Source of the DNA: Verrucomicrobiaceae bacterium
GTDB taxonomy: Bacteria > Verrucomicrobiota > Verrucomicrobiia > Verrucomicrobiales > Verrucomicrobiaceae
Length of the DNA stretch: 64,000 nt
NCBI GenBank assembly: GCA_016713245.1
Contig: JADJPM010000004.1
Coordinates: 682,001-746,000, forward strand
Direction of reading: 5' to 3'
Positions 1 through 7,424 of this stretch are shown here, one piece after another; the stretch's first letter is position 1; each line of letters starts with the position of its first letter. Made by a program: the position numbers and the translations under genes. Below the pieces are notes generated by a model, which saw only the letters and a list, made by a program, of their open reading frames with translations, did not search any database and was not told where the DNA came from.

Positions 1-878
1 GAGAGCTTCCGCTTCAGGCGTGCCAGCTCCTTATCACCGATCACGTTGGAGGCCACTTGGTCGGCAGCGCGGTTCATGGCCCACACGGCCAGCAGATTCA
101 CCCCATGGGCAGCGAGGGCGATGAGCATGAAGGGGACTTTGGCCAGCCACATCCAGCCGCGGACGAGTCTGCGACCCCACAGGTGCCAGGATTTTTCCCG
201 CTTGGGGGTCTTTTGAAGATCCATCTCCCACGGATCACGCTCCATCGCGGCGCGGTAGAACCACAGATTCATCTCCCGCACGGTATGAACGAAAAGCGTT
301 CCCAGCCCTCCGGCGCCAAAGCCCAGCTCGCGAGCCAGCAGGCCGCCCAACTCGCGGGCCGTCACCACGGAGATCACCGGCATGCCAATATGCAGCACCG
401 TATCACCTGTGAGGATGCCGTTGAGGCCGTTTTTCATCGTCGAGCGCATCGAGATCGTCGTATCCAGCCATACCTGCACAGGCGGTGGCATTTTGAGATG
501 CCAGCACAGCGTGTGGATGATCTCAAAAATCTGCGGCTGAGTGCCATGCGTGACTTGGAGAGCCACGCGGGTGCCACTGGGGCGTGGGCGGAGCGGGCGC
601 AGCATGAAGACCCACGTCACCCCGAGGCCCAGAAACATCATCCAGTCCTGGATGAGGTTCCAATGCAGCAGGCCATTGATGGCCATTGTCTTGGTGATGG
701 CGTGCAACTCCACGCAGATCCACACAAAGGTCATCGCCACCAGCAGCACATAGGACAGCAACAGGCTCACCGCGATGGTGGCGGAGGAGATCAGCACCAG
801 GAAATGCACCGGTCCCCGCCACGGCGCGATGCGCAGGCGTTCGAGGGGAACTTCAGACTGGGAAACAGGGGATGACAT
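1..878 (-). CDS. M48-like membrane protein with lost zinc motif (3' end outside window)
   Basis: About 292 codons are visible from an ATG at 878; the gene runs off the left edge, so the C-terminus is missing. Hydrophobic segments lie near residues 25-52, 78-95 and 248-268. Residues 135-225 align by eye with the intact M48 peptidase at 7425-9584 (shared GL..., L-A-x-E-x-G, VxxMNLWF/VNAWFA and ERDPWE/ERDAWD patterns). Where the peptidase has HEFGH, this protein has RELGF (residues 183-187), and where the peptidase has EFDAD it has NRAAD. It should therefore not bind zinc as M48 enzymes do, and is probably a non-catalytic membrane paralogue. It is not a broken gene in the visible part: the frame is open throughout. 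Confidence 0.8.
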   Translation of the reverse strand, partial: MSSPVSQSEVPLERLRIAPWRGPVHFLVLISSATIAVSLLLSYVLLVAMTFVWICVELHAITKTMAINGLLHWNLIQDWMMFLGLGVTWVFMLRPLRPRPSGTRVALQVTHGTQPQIFEIIHTLCWHLKMPPPVQVWLDTTISMRSTMKNGLNGILTGDTVLHIGMPVISVVTARELGGLLARELGFGAGGLGTLFVHTVREMNLWFYRAAMERDPWEMDLQKTPKREKSWHLWGRRLVRGWMWLAKVPFMLIALAAHGVNLLAVWAMNRAADQVASNVIGDKELARLKRKL

Positions 879-1029
879 CAAAAACGAAGGCTGTTCACGC
901 CAAGCGAAGGTGTGAACGGGCTTAAAGGTAAGGCTTTGTTTATGGAAATTCTAATTAATTGTTTAATTTCAGTGAAAATCAGCCCTTCCAGGCTGGCAAT
1001 AGCCGCCTGCCACGGGCGTTTTCAGTGCC

Positions 1030-2427
1030 ATGCGCCTGCTTTTTGCCCTCCTTAGCCTGCTTTCCGCCTCCATCGCCTCCGCCAAGCCGGTGAACCTCGT
1101 CTTCATCCTGACTGATAACCAAGGTGCCTGGACCCTCGGCTGCTACGGGAACCCGGACATCCGCACCCCGCACATCGACCGGATGGCCGCCGAGGGCATC
1201 CGCTTCACCCGTGCCCTCAGCAGCAATCCCGTCTGCTCCCCCACGCGGGCGACCTTTCTCACTGGCCTCATCCCCTCCCAGCACGGCATTCACTCCTTCC
1301 TCGACCCGAAATACATGATGGGACCGGAGGCCTACAACACCCTCCGCGAGTTCACCTCCCTCGGCGAGGTCCTCTGCGACGCCGGCTACACCTGCGGCCT
1401 CAGCGGCAAATGGCACCTCGGGGCCAACCTGACGCCCAGTGAGGGCTTCACCACCTGGACGACGAAGCCGGACGGCAGCACGCAGGAGTTCTACGATCAA
1501 AAAGTCATCGAAAACGGCCAGCTCCGCGTCGAGCCCGGCTACACGACCGATTTTTGGACCCGCAAAGGCATCGAATTCATCCAGCAGAACAAGGCGCGGC
1601 CCTTCTTCCTCTACCTCGCCTACAACGGCCCCTACTCCCTCGGCAAGCTCATGACCCAGCCCGCCCGCAACCGGCATGCCGAATACTACGCCGACAAGCC
1701 CCTGCACTCCTTCCCCCGCGATGCGATGCATCCGTGGCAGCACGCGAACAAGCAGTTCCACAACACCGATGCCGGCCGCCGTCGCATGGCCGCCGAATGC
1801 AGCGGTGTCGATGATGGTGTCGGCGAGATCCTGGCCGCGCTCAAAGCCAATGGACTCGATGAGAACACCCTCGTCGTCTATTCCAGCGATCAGGGCTGGA
1901 TGGGCGGCCAAAACGGCATGTGGGGCATGGGCGATCACTTTGTGCCCACCGCCGCCCACGAGCTCATGATGCAGATACCGCTCATCTTCCGCCATCCCGG
2001 CCAGATCCCCGCTGCGCAGACCTGCGATGCCCTCGTGAGCAACTACGACTTCATGCCCAGCGTGCTCGCCTACCTCGGCCAACCCATGCCGCAGGCTCCG
2101 AAATCACCGGGCCGCGACTTCTCCGCCGCGCTGCGAGGTCAAAAGCTCCCAAACTGGGACCAAACCATCTTCTACGAAATGGAAACCACCCGCGCCATCC
2201 GCACCGAACGCTGGAAATACGTCTCCCGCCATCCCTCCGGCCCCTTCGAGCTCTACGACATGCAGGCCGACCCTCAGGAACGCTTCAACCAATACGCCCA
2301 ACCCGGCACCGCCGCCATCCAGGCCGATCTCGCCAAGCAACTCGACACCTTCTTCGCCCACCACGCCGATCCAAAATACGACATCTGGAAAGGCGGCGGC
2401 TCCAAAGCGAAGCGGCATACGCCCTGA
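1030..2427 (+). CDS. Secreted sulfatase (type I, Cys-type)
   Basis: 465 residues. A signal peptide (MRLLFALLSLLSASIASA) is followed directly by the sulfatase fold: metal-binding TDNQGAW (Asp29, Asn30), then CSPTRATFLTG with Cys69 as the residue converted to formylglycine, and SGKWHLG further on. Family members hydrolyse sulfate esters, usually on polysaccharides, in the periplasm or outside the cell. Substrate cannot be told from sequence. Cys-type sulfatases need a formylglycine-generating enzyme, and no competent one is visible in this window. The gene converges with the zeta-toxin-like kinase 4 bases downstream. The 150 bp upstream is AT-rich (around 945-975) and probably holds the promoter. 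Confidence 0.93.
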   Translation: MRLLFALLSLLSASIASAKPVNLVFILTDNQGAWTLGCYGNPDIRTPHIDRMAAEGIRFTRALSSNPVCSPTRATFLTGLIPSQHGIHSFLDPKYMMGPEAYNTLREFTSLGEVLCDAGYTCGLSGKWHLGANLTPSEGFTTWTTKPDGSTQEFYDQKVIENGQLRVEPGYTTDFWTRKGIEFIQQNKARPFFLYLAYNGPYSLGKLMTQPARNRHAEYYADKPLHSFPRDAMHPWQHANKQFHNTDAGRRRMAAECSGVDDGVGEILAALKANGLDENTLVVYSSDQGWMGGQNGMWGMGDHFVPTAAHELMMQIPLIFRHPGQIPAAQTCDALVSNYDFMPSVLAYLGQPMPQAPKSPGRDFSAALRGQKLPNWDQTIFYEMETTRAIRTERWKYVSRHPSGPFELYDMQADPQERFNQYAQPGTAAIQADLAKQLDTFFAHHADPKYDIWKGGGSKAKRHTP

Positions 2428-2431
2428 ACCA

Positions 2432-3154
2432 TCACGCCGCCTTTTTCGTCCGCTTTTTCGGTTCCGGTGCCAGCGTCATCTCCGGCGTCACCTTGATGCC
2501 CATGCGCTTATAGTAATCGAGCATCTTCTCCGTGGCCACACGGCTGGCTTCGAGGCCGATGCGCACCATCTCCGGCATGTCACGCGGCGGAGCTTCCTGG
2601 AGAGTGTTGGAGGCGAGCATGGCTTGGAGTTGATCGAGAGTGTGAGTGCTGCTGTCAGCGATCCGACGGTGCGGAGGTGAGGCATTGTCCCACAGCACCC
2701 ATTCATCGGCAAGGGGCAGGTAATCTGCGATGAAATGCCTGCGGCTGCGATCAAAGCGACGCAGCACATCCTCCTCCGGCACATGATGACCGCCCAGCCT
2801 CACCCGCAGCGCCACACGGCCCACCGCTTGTTCCCCGGAACCGATCACGATGTAGTGCAGCAGAAAGCGGTAGCCGAGTGCCTTGGCCTCGCGGATCAGC
2901 GCGACGTAGGTTTTGCCGCTCAAGGTCGATTCGATGGCAAAGCTGGCCTTGGATGCCATCAGTGAGCGCGCTTCCTCCAGCAGCAGGCGGCCCGCTTTGA
3001 AGGCGCTGAGCTTCGGATCGAGCGGCGAGAGGCCGCGGGCGATTTCATCCGCGTTCAAAAACCGCATCAGGCCCAGGCGTGGCAGCAGCTCGCGGGCGAG
3101 AGTCGTCTTTCCCGCGCCGTTGCAGCCGCCGAGGATGCAAAGTGTTGGCGTCAT
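2432..3154 (-). CDS. Zeta-toxin-like P-loop kinase
   Basis: 240 residues from the ATG at 3154. A longer reading frame extends upstream, but it would overlap the start of the divergent DUF1501 gene and only the part from MTPTLCILGG onward looks like protein. A Walker A motif, GGCNGAGKTT, lies at residues 9-18; the fold resembles the zeta toxin/COG4185 ATPases, with FLNADEIARGL (residues 32-42) and an ESTLSGKT motif (from about residue 74). A basic tail (EPKKRTKKAA) ends the protein. Zeta-type kinases phosphorylate UDP-GlcNAc or other small molecules, but many chromosomal relatives have unknown targets. No epsilon-type antitoxin is visible next to it. Confidence 0.8.
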   Translation of the reverse strand: MTPTLCILGGCNGAGKTTLARELLPRLGLMRFLNADEIARGLSPLDPKLSAFKAGRLLLEEARSLMASKASFAIESTLSGKTYVALIREAKALGYRFLLHYIVIGSGEQAVGRVALRVRLGGHHVPEEDVLRRFDRSRRHFIADYLPLADEWVLWDNASPPHRRIADSSTHTLDQLQAMLASNTLQEAPPRDMPEMVRIGLEASRVATEKMLDYYKRMGIKVTPEMTLAPEPKKRTKKAA

Positions 3155-3188
3155 GCTGGCAAGGGAGCCCAGCTTTCGGCGTTCTTCA

Positions 3189-4607
3189 ATGCCACACATG
3201 CACTCCCTCACTCGCCGACAGATTTTGCAACAAGCCGGAGCCGGTTTCGGCTCGGTCGCGCTGCAATCTCTGCTCGGAGCGGAAGGCGTGCTGTCCTCGA
3301 CGAATCCGCTGGCTCCGAAAGCGCCGCATTTCGCACCGAAGGCGAAGTCGGTCATCTTCCTCTTTATGTATGGCGGGCCGTCGCACATTGATCTCTTCGA
3401 CCCGAAGCCCGAGCTGGAGAAGTGGCATGGCAAGGCCATCCCGGTGTGGAAGCCCGAGGACGGCTTCATGGGCAAGAAGACGAAAAACGTCGCCATGAAG
3501 AGCTACTACCGCTTTGCGAAGCACGGCCAGGCCGGCATCGACATGGCGGAGACCTTTCCGAACCTCGCGCGGCATGCCGATGACCTCTGCGTGATCCGCA
3601 GCATGCACGCCGAGAGCAACAACCACGGCCCGGCCATCTTCCAGATGAACACCGGCTTCATCCTGCCTGGTCGTCCGTGCATGGGCTCGTGGGCCACCTA
3701 CGGACTCGGCAGCGAAAGCGAGAACCTGCCGGCCTTTGTCGTGCTGCTCGATCATCAGGGCGCACCGGTGAATGGCGCTCTCAATTGGAGCAACGGCTTC
3801 ATGCCCGCCGCGTATCAGGGCGTGCCCTTCCGCAGCAGCGGCGAGCCCATCGCCTACCTCACGCCGCCGAAAAATGTCTCGCGATCGCAGCAGCGGGCAC
3901 GACTCGACTTGCTGAAGCAATGGAACACCGAGTTCGCCGCCGCGAATCCCGCCGAGTCGCAGCTCGCCGCCCGCATCAACACCTACGAACTGGCCTTTCG
4001 CATGCAGATGAGCGCCAGTGAGTGCACCGACCTCAGTCGCGAGCCGGAGAGCGTGCGGAAGATGTACGGCCTCGACAACGCGGTGACGGCCCACTTTGGC
4101 AAAAACTGCCTGCTCGCGCGTCGCCTCGTCGAGCGGGGCGTGCGCTTCGTGCAGCTCTACAGCGGTGGCAACGAAGGCCCGAAGGCCTGGGACGCCCACG
4201 ACGACCTCAAAAAGAACCACGACCTCCACTGCGCCGAGACCGACGGCCCCATCGCCGCGCTGCTCGATGATTTGAAGATCAGCGGCCTGCTCGACACCAC
4301 CCTCGTCGTGTGGGGCGGCGAGTTCGGCCGCTCGCCCGTCGCCGAGAACGGCAAGGGCCGCGACCATCATCCCAAAGGTTTCACCATGTGGATGGCCGGT
4401 GCCGGCGTGAAAGGCGGCCAAATGTATGGCTCCACCGATGAGTTCGGCTACGCCGCCGTCGAAAACCGCGTCTCCGTCCCCGATCTGCACGCCACGATGC
4501 TCCACCTGCTCGGCTTCGATCACGAACAACTCACCTACCGCTTCCAAGGCCGCGACTTCCGCCTCACCGATGTGAGCGGCGAGGTGGTGCGGGCGGTTTT
4601 GGCGTGA
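3189..4607 (+). CDS. DUF1501 domain-containing exported protein
   Basis: 472 residues from ATG 3189, or 469 from ATG 3198; neither has a clear Shine-Dalgarno site. The N-terminus has a Tat-like signal (LTRRQILQQAGAGFGS). The body is a DUF1501 protein of the alkaline phosphatase/sulfatase superfamily: KSVIFLFMYGGPSHIDLFD, then VVWGGEFGRSPVAENGKGRDHHP and a C-terminal VPDLHATMLHLLGFDHE. In Planctomycetes and Verrucomicrobia these proteins are usually encoded beside a DUF1549/DUF1553 (PSD1) cytochrome-like protein. Here the only intact PSD1 gene is about 48 kb away at 52877-55219. Its biochemical role is not established. It is transcribed divergently from the zeta-like kinase, with about 35 bases between starts. 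Confidence 0.93.
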   Translation: MPHMHSLTRRQILQQAGAGFGSVALQSLLGAEGVLSSTNPLAPKAPHFAPKAKSVIFLFMYGGPSHIDLFDPKPELEKWHGKAIPVWKPEDGFMGKKTKNVAMKSYYRFAKHGQAGIDMAETFPNLARHADDLCVIRSMHAESNNHGPAIFQMNTGFILPGRPCMGSWATYGLGSESENLPAFVVLLDHQGAPVNGALNWSNGFMPAAYQGVPFRSSGEPIAYLTPPKNVSRSQQRARLDLLKQWNTEFAAANPAESQLAARINTYELAFRMQMSASECTDLSREPESVRKMYGLDNAVTAHFGKNCLLARRLVERGVRFVQLYSGGNEGPKAWDAHDDLKKNHDLHCAETDGPIAALLDDLKISGLLDTTLVVWGGEFGRSPVAENGKGRDHHPKGFTMWMAGAGVKGGQMYGSTDEFGYAAVENRVSVPDLHATMLHLLGFDHEQLTYRFQGRDFRLTDVSGEVVRAVLA

Positions 4608-4720
4608 GAATCCGCCTCCGCCTCCGTCTCCTACTCCGACTCTTCCTCCCAGCCATGTGATGAGGCGAGCAGCATGAACTCGATCTTGAAAATCACCCGC
4701 TCGAAACGAAACTCCGCACC

Positions 4721-4954
4721 ATGACCGCCACCCTGAACACTCTCCACGCCGATGGACGCATCGTCTTCTCCTTCCCGGAAGAGGCGCTGCCTCACAGCGA
4801 GCAGGTCAGCTTCGTCGCATTTGTCAAAGCCGAGTGGGCGGCCCGTCAGAGCCGCTTCACCCAGCAAGACGCGGACCGTCTCGCCAACGAGGTGGACGCC
4901 TCCTGGTGGTCAAAGAACAAGCAGCGCATCCTCTCCCAGATCGCGGCGGCATGA
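4721..4954 (+). CDS. Probable antitoxin of VapBC-like pair
   Basis: 77 residues, acidic and small, directly upstream of a PIN-domain gene with the stop/start overlap ATGA. No HTH or ribbon-helix-helix motif is obvious, so the antitoxin assignment rests on size, position and translational coupling. The C-terminal half (RFTQQDADRLANEVDASWW) looks helical and could be the toxin-binding part. The pair lies between the DUF1501 gene and a leftover fragment of a second DUF1501 gene, suggesting it arrived by recombination. Confidence 0.65.
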   Translation: MTATLNTLHADGRIVFSFPEEALPHSEQVSFVAFVKAEWAARQSRFTQQDADRLANEVDASWWSKNKQRILSQIAAA

Positions 4955-5370
4955 GCCCATGCGTCGTCATTGATGCGAACCGCGTCTTTTCGGAGCTGAT
5001 TTCCGCGAATCATCAGCTTCGCCGAGCTATCACCTCGCTGCCGAAGACACGTTTCATCTGCCCGAAATACGTCTTCGTCGAAATCTTCAAGCACAAGGAA
5101 CGCATCGCCGATGCCAGCGGTCTCGCCGAGCCCGAGATGCTCTCCCTGCTGCACAGCATCCTCGAGCGGATTGAGTTCATCGACGAGGACAGCATTCGTC
5201 TGGGGAGCTGGACAGAGGCATGGCGGCTCTGCCGGGATGTGGACGAGAACGACACCGCTTACGTCGCGCTCACCGTGGACCAGGACGCTGAGCTTTGGAC
5301 CGGAGATCGAGTGCTGGAGGCCGGCTTGCGCAAAAAGGGCTTCACCCGCTTCTTCGTGCCGCCGCCTTAA
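4951..5370 (+). CDS. PIN-domain protein, VapC-like toxin
   Basis: 139 residues from the ATG at 4951, which overlaps the stop of the upstream small gene (ATGA). PIN-domain acidic residues are in place: Asp8 (VIDANRVFSE), Glu44 (YVFVEIFK), Asp98/Asp101 (DVDENDTAY) and Asp119 (WTGDRVLE). PIN toxins of type II systems are Mg-dependent RNases that cut tRNA or rRNA. The order antitoxin-toxin and the overlap match vapBC operons. Transcription is expected to be repressed by the antitoxin complex, though no operator was identified. Confidence 0.82.
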   Translation: MSPCVVIDANRVFSELISANHQLRRAITSLPKTRFICPKYVFVEIFKHKERIADASGLAEPEMLSLLHSILERIEFIDEDSIRLGSWTEAWRLCRDVDENDTAYVALTVDQDAELWTGDRVLEAGLRKKGFTRFFVPPP

Positions 5371-5399
5371 GGCAGAGCCATGGGCAGAAAATGCCTGCT

Positions 5400-5485
5400 A
5401 GTTCGGCTACGCCGCCGTCGAAAACCGCGTCTCCGTCCCCGATCTGCACGCCGCCATGCTCCACCTGCTCGGCAGTGATCACGAA
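5400..5485 (+). pseudogene. DUF1501 C-terminal fragment (remnant)
   Basis: These 86 bases match 4441-4526 inside the intact DUF1501 gene with only five differences. In the matching frame they read FGYAAVENRVSVPDLHAAML and then HLLGSDHE before the similarity stops abruptly. The fragment has no start and no upstream domain, so it is the leftover 3' part of a second DUF1501 gene or a partial duplication. The VapBC-like pair sits exactly between the intact gene and this remnant. Confidence 0.85.
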
Positions 5486-5550
5486 TGTTGGAGAAATGGA
5501 GTTGGGGAGTGCTGCAATAGTCCATGACTCCGATACTCCACTGCCAGACC

Positions 5551-6318
5551 TCACTCGCCCAAATCCAGCTCGTCCTCCTTCCGCAGCAGCCGTTTCAACA
5601 TGCGTTTGTGATCGTGCATGAAGGTCCGCGTGATCTGAAAGTGCTCCGTATCCTCGTAGGCGATGCGTTCGATGCCTTCCGTTCCGAATTGATAAATCCA
5701 AGCGTCCGGGTAGGCCAGAAGGAGTGGTGAATGGGTGGCGATGATGAACTGGGAGAAGTCCTCCACGAGATCATGAAGCCGCACGAGCATCGAAAGCTGC
5801 CTTTGAGGCGAGAGTGCGGCCTCCGGCTCGTCGAAGAGATAAACGCCATGGCCGCCCATGCGGTGGGTCATGGTGGCCATGAACGACTCGCCGTGCGACT
5901 GCGCGTGCAGGCTCTTTCCACCGTAGCTCCAGGTGCCGTAGCCTTCTTCGTCGAGCAGCGTGGCGAAGTTGTAGAAGCTCTCGGCCCGCAGGAAGAAGCC
6001 GTCCATCGGGCGGTTGATGGTGCGGCTGACTCGCAGGCAGCTCGTCAGCGGCGAGATGTATTCACCGATCGCCATGTTCGTGTTCTTGGTGCCGCCTTCG
6101 ATGCTGAATCCCAGCTTTTCCGCGATGGCCTCCAGCAGGGTCGATTTCCCCGATCCATTCTCGCCGACGAAAAACGTGACTTTGGGATGCAGTTCGAGCG
6201 TTCCGAGCTTTTGAATCGCTGGGACCAAAAACGGATACTCGCCCCAGTCTGGCACCGACTCACGAAGCAGGCTGATGGAGTGAAGAAAATGGCGTGTCAT
6301 GATTTGGCGAGTGCTCAA
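5551..6318 (-). CDS. AAA ATPase (COG3910-type ABC-like ATPase)
   Basis: 255 residues. The ATG at 6318 overlaps the stop of the upstream metallo-beta-lactamase gene (ATGA), which supports this start. Walker A is GENGSGKST, followed by a signature-like QSHGESFMA, Walker B VYLFDEPEAALSP and an H-loop IIATHSPLLLAYPD. The whole protein matches the pattern of the short single-domain ATPases grouped as COG3910, which resemble SMC/RecF and ABC ATPases but have no membrane partner. Cellular role is unknown. Ending IERIAYEDTEHFQITR is typical of that group. Confidence 0.88.
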   Translation of the reverse strand: MSTRQIMTRHFLHSISLLRESVPDWGEYPFLVPAIQKLGTLELHPKVTFFVGENGSGKSTLLEAIAEKLGFSIEGGTKNTNMAIGEYISPLTSCLRVSRTINRPMDGFFLRAESFYNFATLLDEEGYGTWSYGGKSLHAQSHGESFMATMTHRMGGHGVYLFDEPEAALSPQRQLSMLVRLHDLVEDFSQFIIATHSPLLLAYPDAWIYQFGTEGIERIAYEDTEHFQITRTFMHDHKRMLKRLLRKEDELDLGE

Positions 6319-7076
6319 AGATGCTCCAACTGCCTCTCTGGCGGCGCTTTATCGGCGTGGCAGGGCAAAACGCCGTCCAGTGGCAGGTCGAGGGCACGGT
6401 GAAGGCTGTGGTGGGCGGCGGTGTTGTCTTGGTTGAGAATTTTCGGGGCGATGTGAGGGCCGAAGGGGGAGGTGGCGAAGAGGTCACCGCTGAAGAGGAG
6501 GCGGTGTGTGGCGGAGTAGAAGCCGCAGTGGCCGTGGGTGTGACCGGGCAGGGCCACGACGCGGAGGCCGCCCCAGATGGGAAGCTCGTCGCCATCGTGG
6601 AGGAGCTGGTCGGGACGAAAGGTGGGCATGCGAAGCAGACGTCGGCCGATCCATTCGGAGACGCCGGCGACGCGGCCCCAGCCGGTGTAGCGGGCGCGGT
6701 TCTCGAAGTGTTCGAGGTCGCCCTCCGGTCCGGCGATCCAGGCGTGGTGTTCGCGGGCGAGGGCAGGTGCGTTGAGGACGTGATCGAGGTGTCCATGCGT
6801 GAGCAGGATGCCACGAATGGGCAAATGATCCCAGCCGCGGGCTTTGAGAGCTGTTTTCAATGCGGCGCGTCCTCCGAGGAAGCCGGTGTCGATTAAGAAC
6901 AACGCGTCACCGTCCCGCAGGACGAAGAACTGCACGATGAAGGTGCGGACGATGAGGAGATCGGGCGAGGGAGGGGACAGGATTGACGATTGCTGAATCA
7001 CGATTGCTGATTTTTGAAGTGAGTCACGTTCGCGAGCGAGTCTGAAATCGAAAATCAACCATCGGTTGATCGACAA
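6315..7076 (-). CDS. Metallo-beta-lactamase-fold hydrolase
   Basis: The hydrolase body has THGHLDH (zinc ligands His94, His96, Asp98, His99 when counted from 7076), LPGHTHGHCGFYS and a metal-bridging SGDLF. The fold covers glyoxalase II-like and other thioesterase or esterase activities; substrate is unknown. The start is uncertain: no ATG is available, and candidates are TTG at 7076, GTG at 7001 or GTG at 6935. The first 35 or so codons fall in a low-complexity, self-complementary stretch and look non-coding, so a later start is likely. It is co-transcribed with the ATPase downstream (4-base overlap). Confidence 0.8.
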   Translation of the reverse strand: MSINRWLIFDFRLARERDSLQKSAIVIQQSSILSPPSPDLLIVRTFIVQFFVLRDGDALFLIDTGFLGGRAALKTALKARGWDHLPIRGILLTHGHLDHVLNAPALAREHHAWIAGPEGDLEHFENRARYTGWGRVAGVSEWIGRRLLRMPTFRPDQLLHDGDELPIWGGLRVVALPGHTHGHCGFYSATHRLLFSGDLFATSPFGPHIAPKILNQDNTAAHHSLHRALDLPLDGVLPCHADKAPPERQLEHL

Positions 7077-7085
7077 TCGTCAGTC
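6978..7085. repeat. Low-complexity self-complementary stretch with a 7-bp hairpin
   Basis: Words such as ATTGCTGA, ACGATTG and GACAATCGTC recur on both strands. A perfect hairpin ATCAACC-ATC-GGTTGAT lies at 7054-7070. It overlaps the possible 5' end of the metallo-beta-lactamase gene and could affect its expression. Confidence 0.55.
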
Positions 7086-7094
7086 CTGTCGGGT

Positions 7095-7114
7095 GGCAGG
7101 CAGGAGTGCCTGCC
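7095..7114. terminator. Hairpin directly after small membrane protein gene
   Basis: GGCAGGCA (7095-7102), loop GGAG, TGCCTGCC (7107-7114): a perfect 8-bp stem starting right after the stop codon of the minus-strand gene ending at 7115. No T-run follows, so it may stabilise the mRNA end rather than act as an intrinsic terminator. Confidence 0.45.
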
Positions 7115-7288
7115 TCACTTGTCTGGCGGCGGTATGGGCGGGGGCAGGGCTGGTGGCTTTTTGCGGCCTTTGACCACGATAACCAGTCCAATGACGACTG
7201 CTGCCGGGATGATCAGGAGCAGCAGCAGGATGGCAATGACGATGAGTTCCGGTGTGCCGAACGGGCCAAGAGCGAGGAGGGCAGTCAT
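7115..7288 (-). CDS. Small single-span membrane protein
   Basis: 57 residues from the ATG at 7288. One long hydrophobic helix (residues 13-39) follows a short GPFGTPEL segment, and the tail is KGRKKPP followed by a run of prolines. The LGPFGTPELIVI start resembles the N-terminus of TatA-like proteins, but the conserved FG hinge and amphipathic helix of TatA are absent, so a Tat role is not claimed. An in-frame upstream start at 7324 would add 12 residues. Function unknown. Confidence 0.6.
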   Translation of the reverse strand: MTALLALGPFGTPELIVIAILLLLLIIPAAVVIGLVIVVKGRKKPPALPPPIPPPDK

Positions 7289-7424
7289 GTGGCGAATCGT
7301 CTGAAATTCAGGCTCGTAAGTCAATGACTGCGTTTTGGGTTCGGCGGTCCGTTACGCCGATGTCATTCGCGTGGGTCTTGACGATGGCGGATGGGCTTGA
7401 TAGGCAGGTGGGCATTTTTCTCCC

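Noticed and set aside
57..875. Long plus-strand open frame rich in His/Gln/Arg
   Set aside because: It is the shadow of the minus-strand M48-like gene: composition is unnatural and no motif is visible.
2913..3188. Longer start for the DUF1501 gene
   Set aside because: It would overlap the zeta-like kinase and place 90 residues of non-homologous sequence before the Tat signal.
5551..7076. Two-gene anti-phage defence unit (ATPase plus metallo-beta-lactamase)
   Set aside because: The ATPase matches the common COG3910 group and nothing else in the locus supports a defence function.
7115..7288. TatA component
   Set aside because: The start resembles TatA but the hinge and amphipathic helix are missing, and no TatC is nearby.
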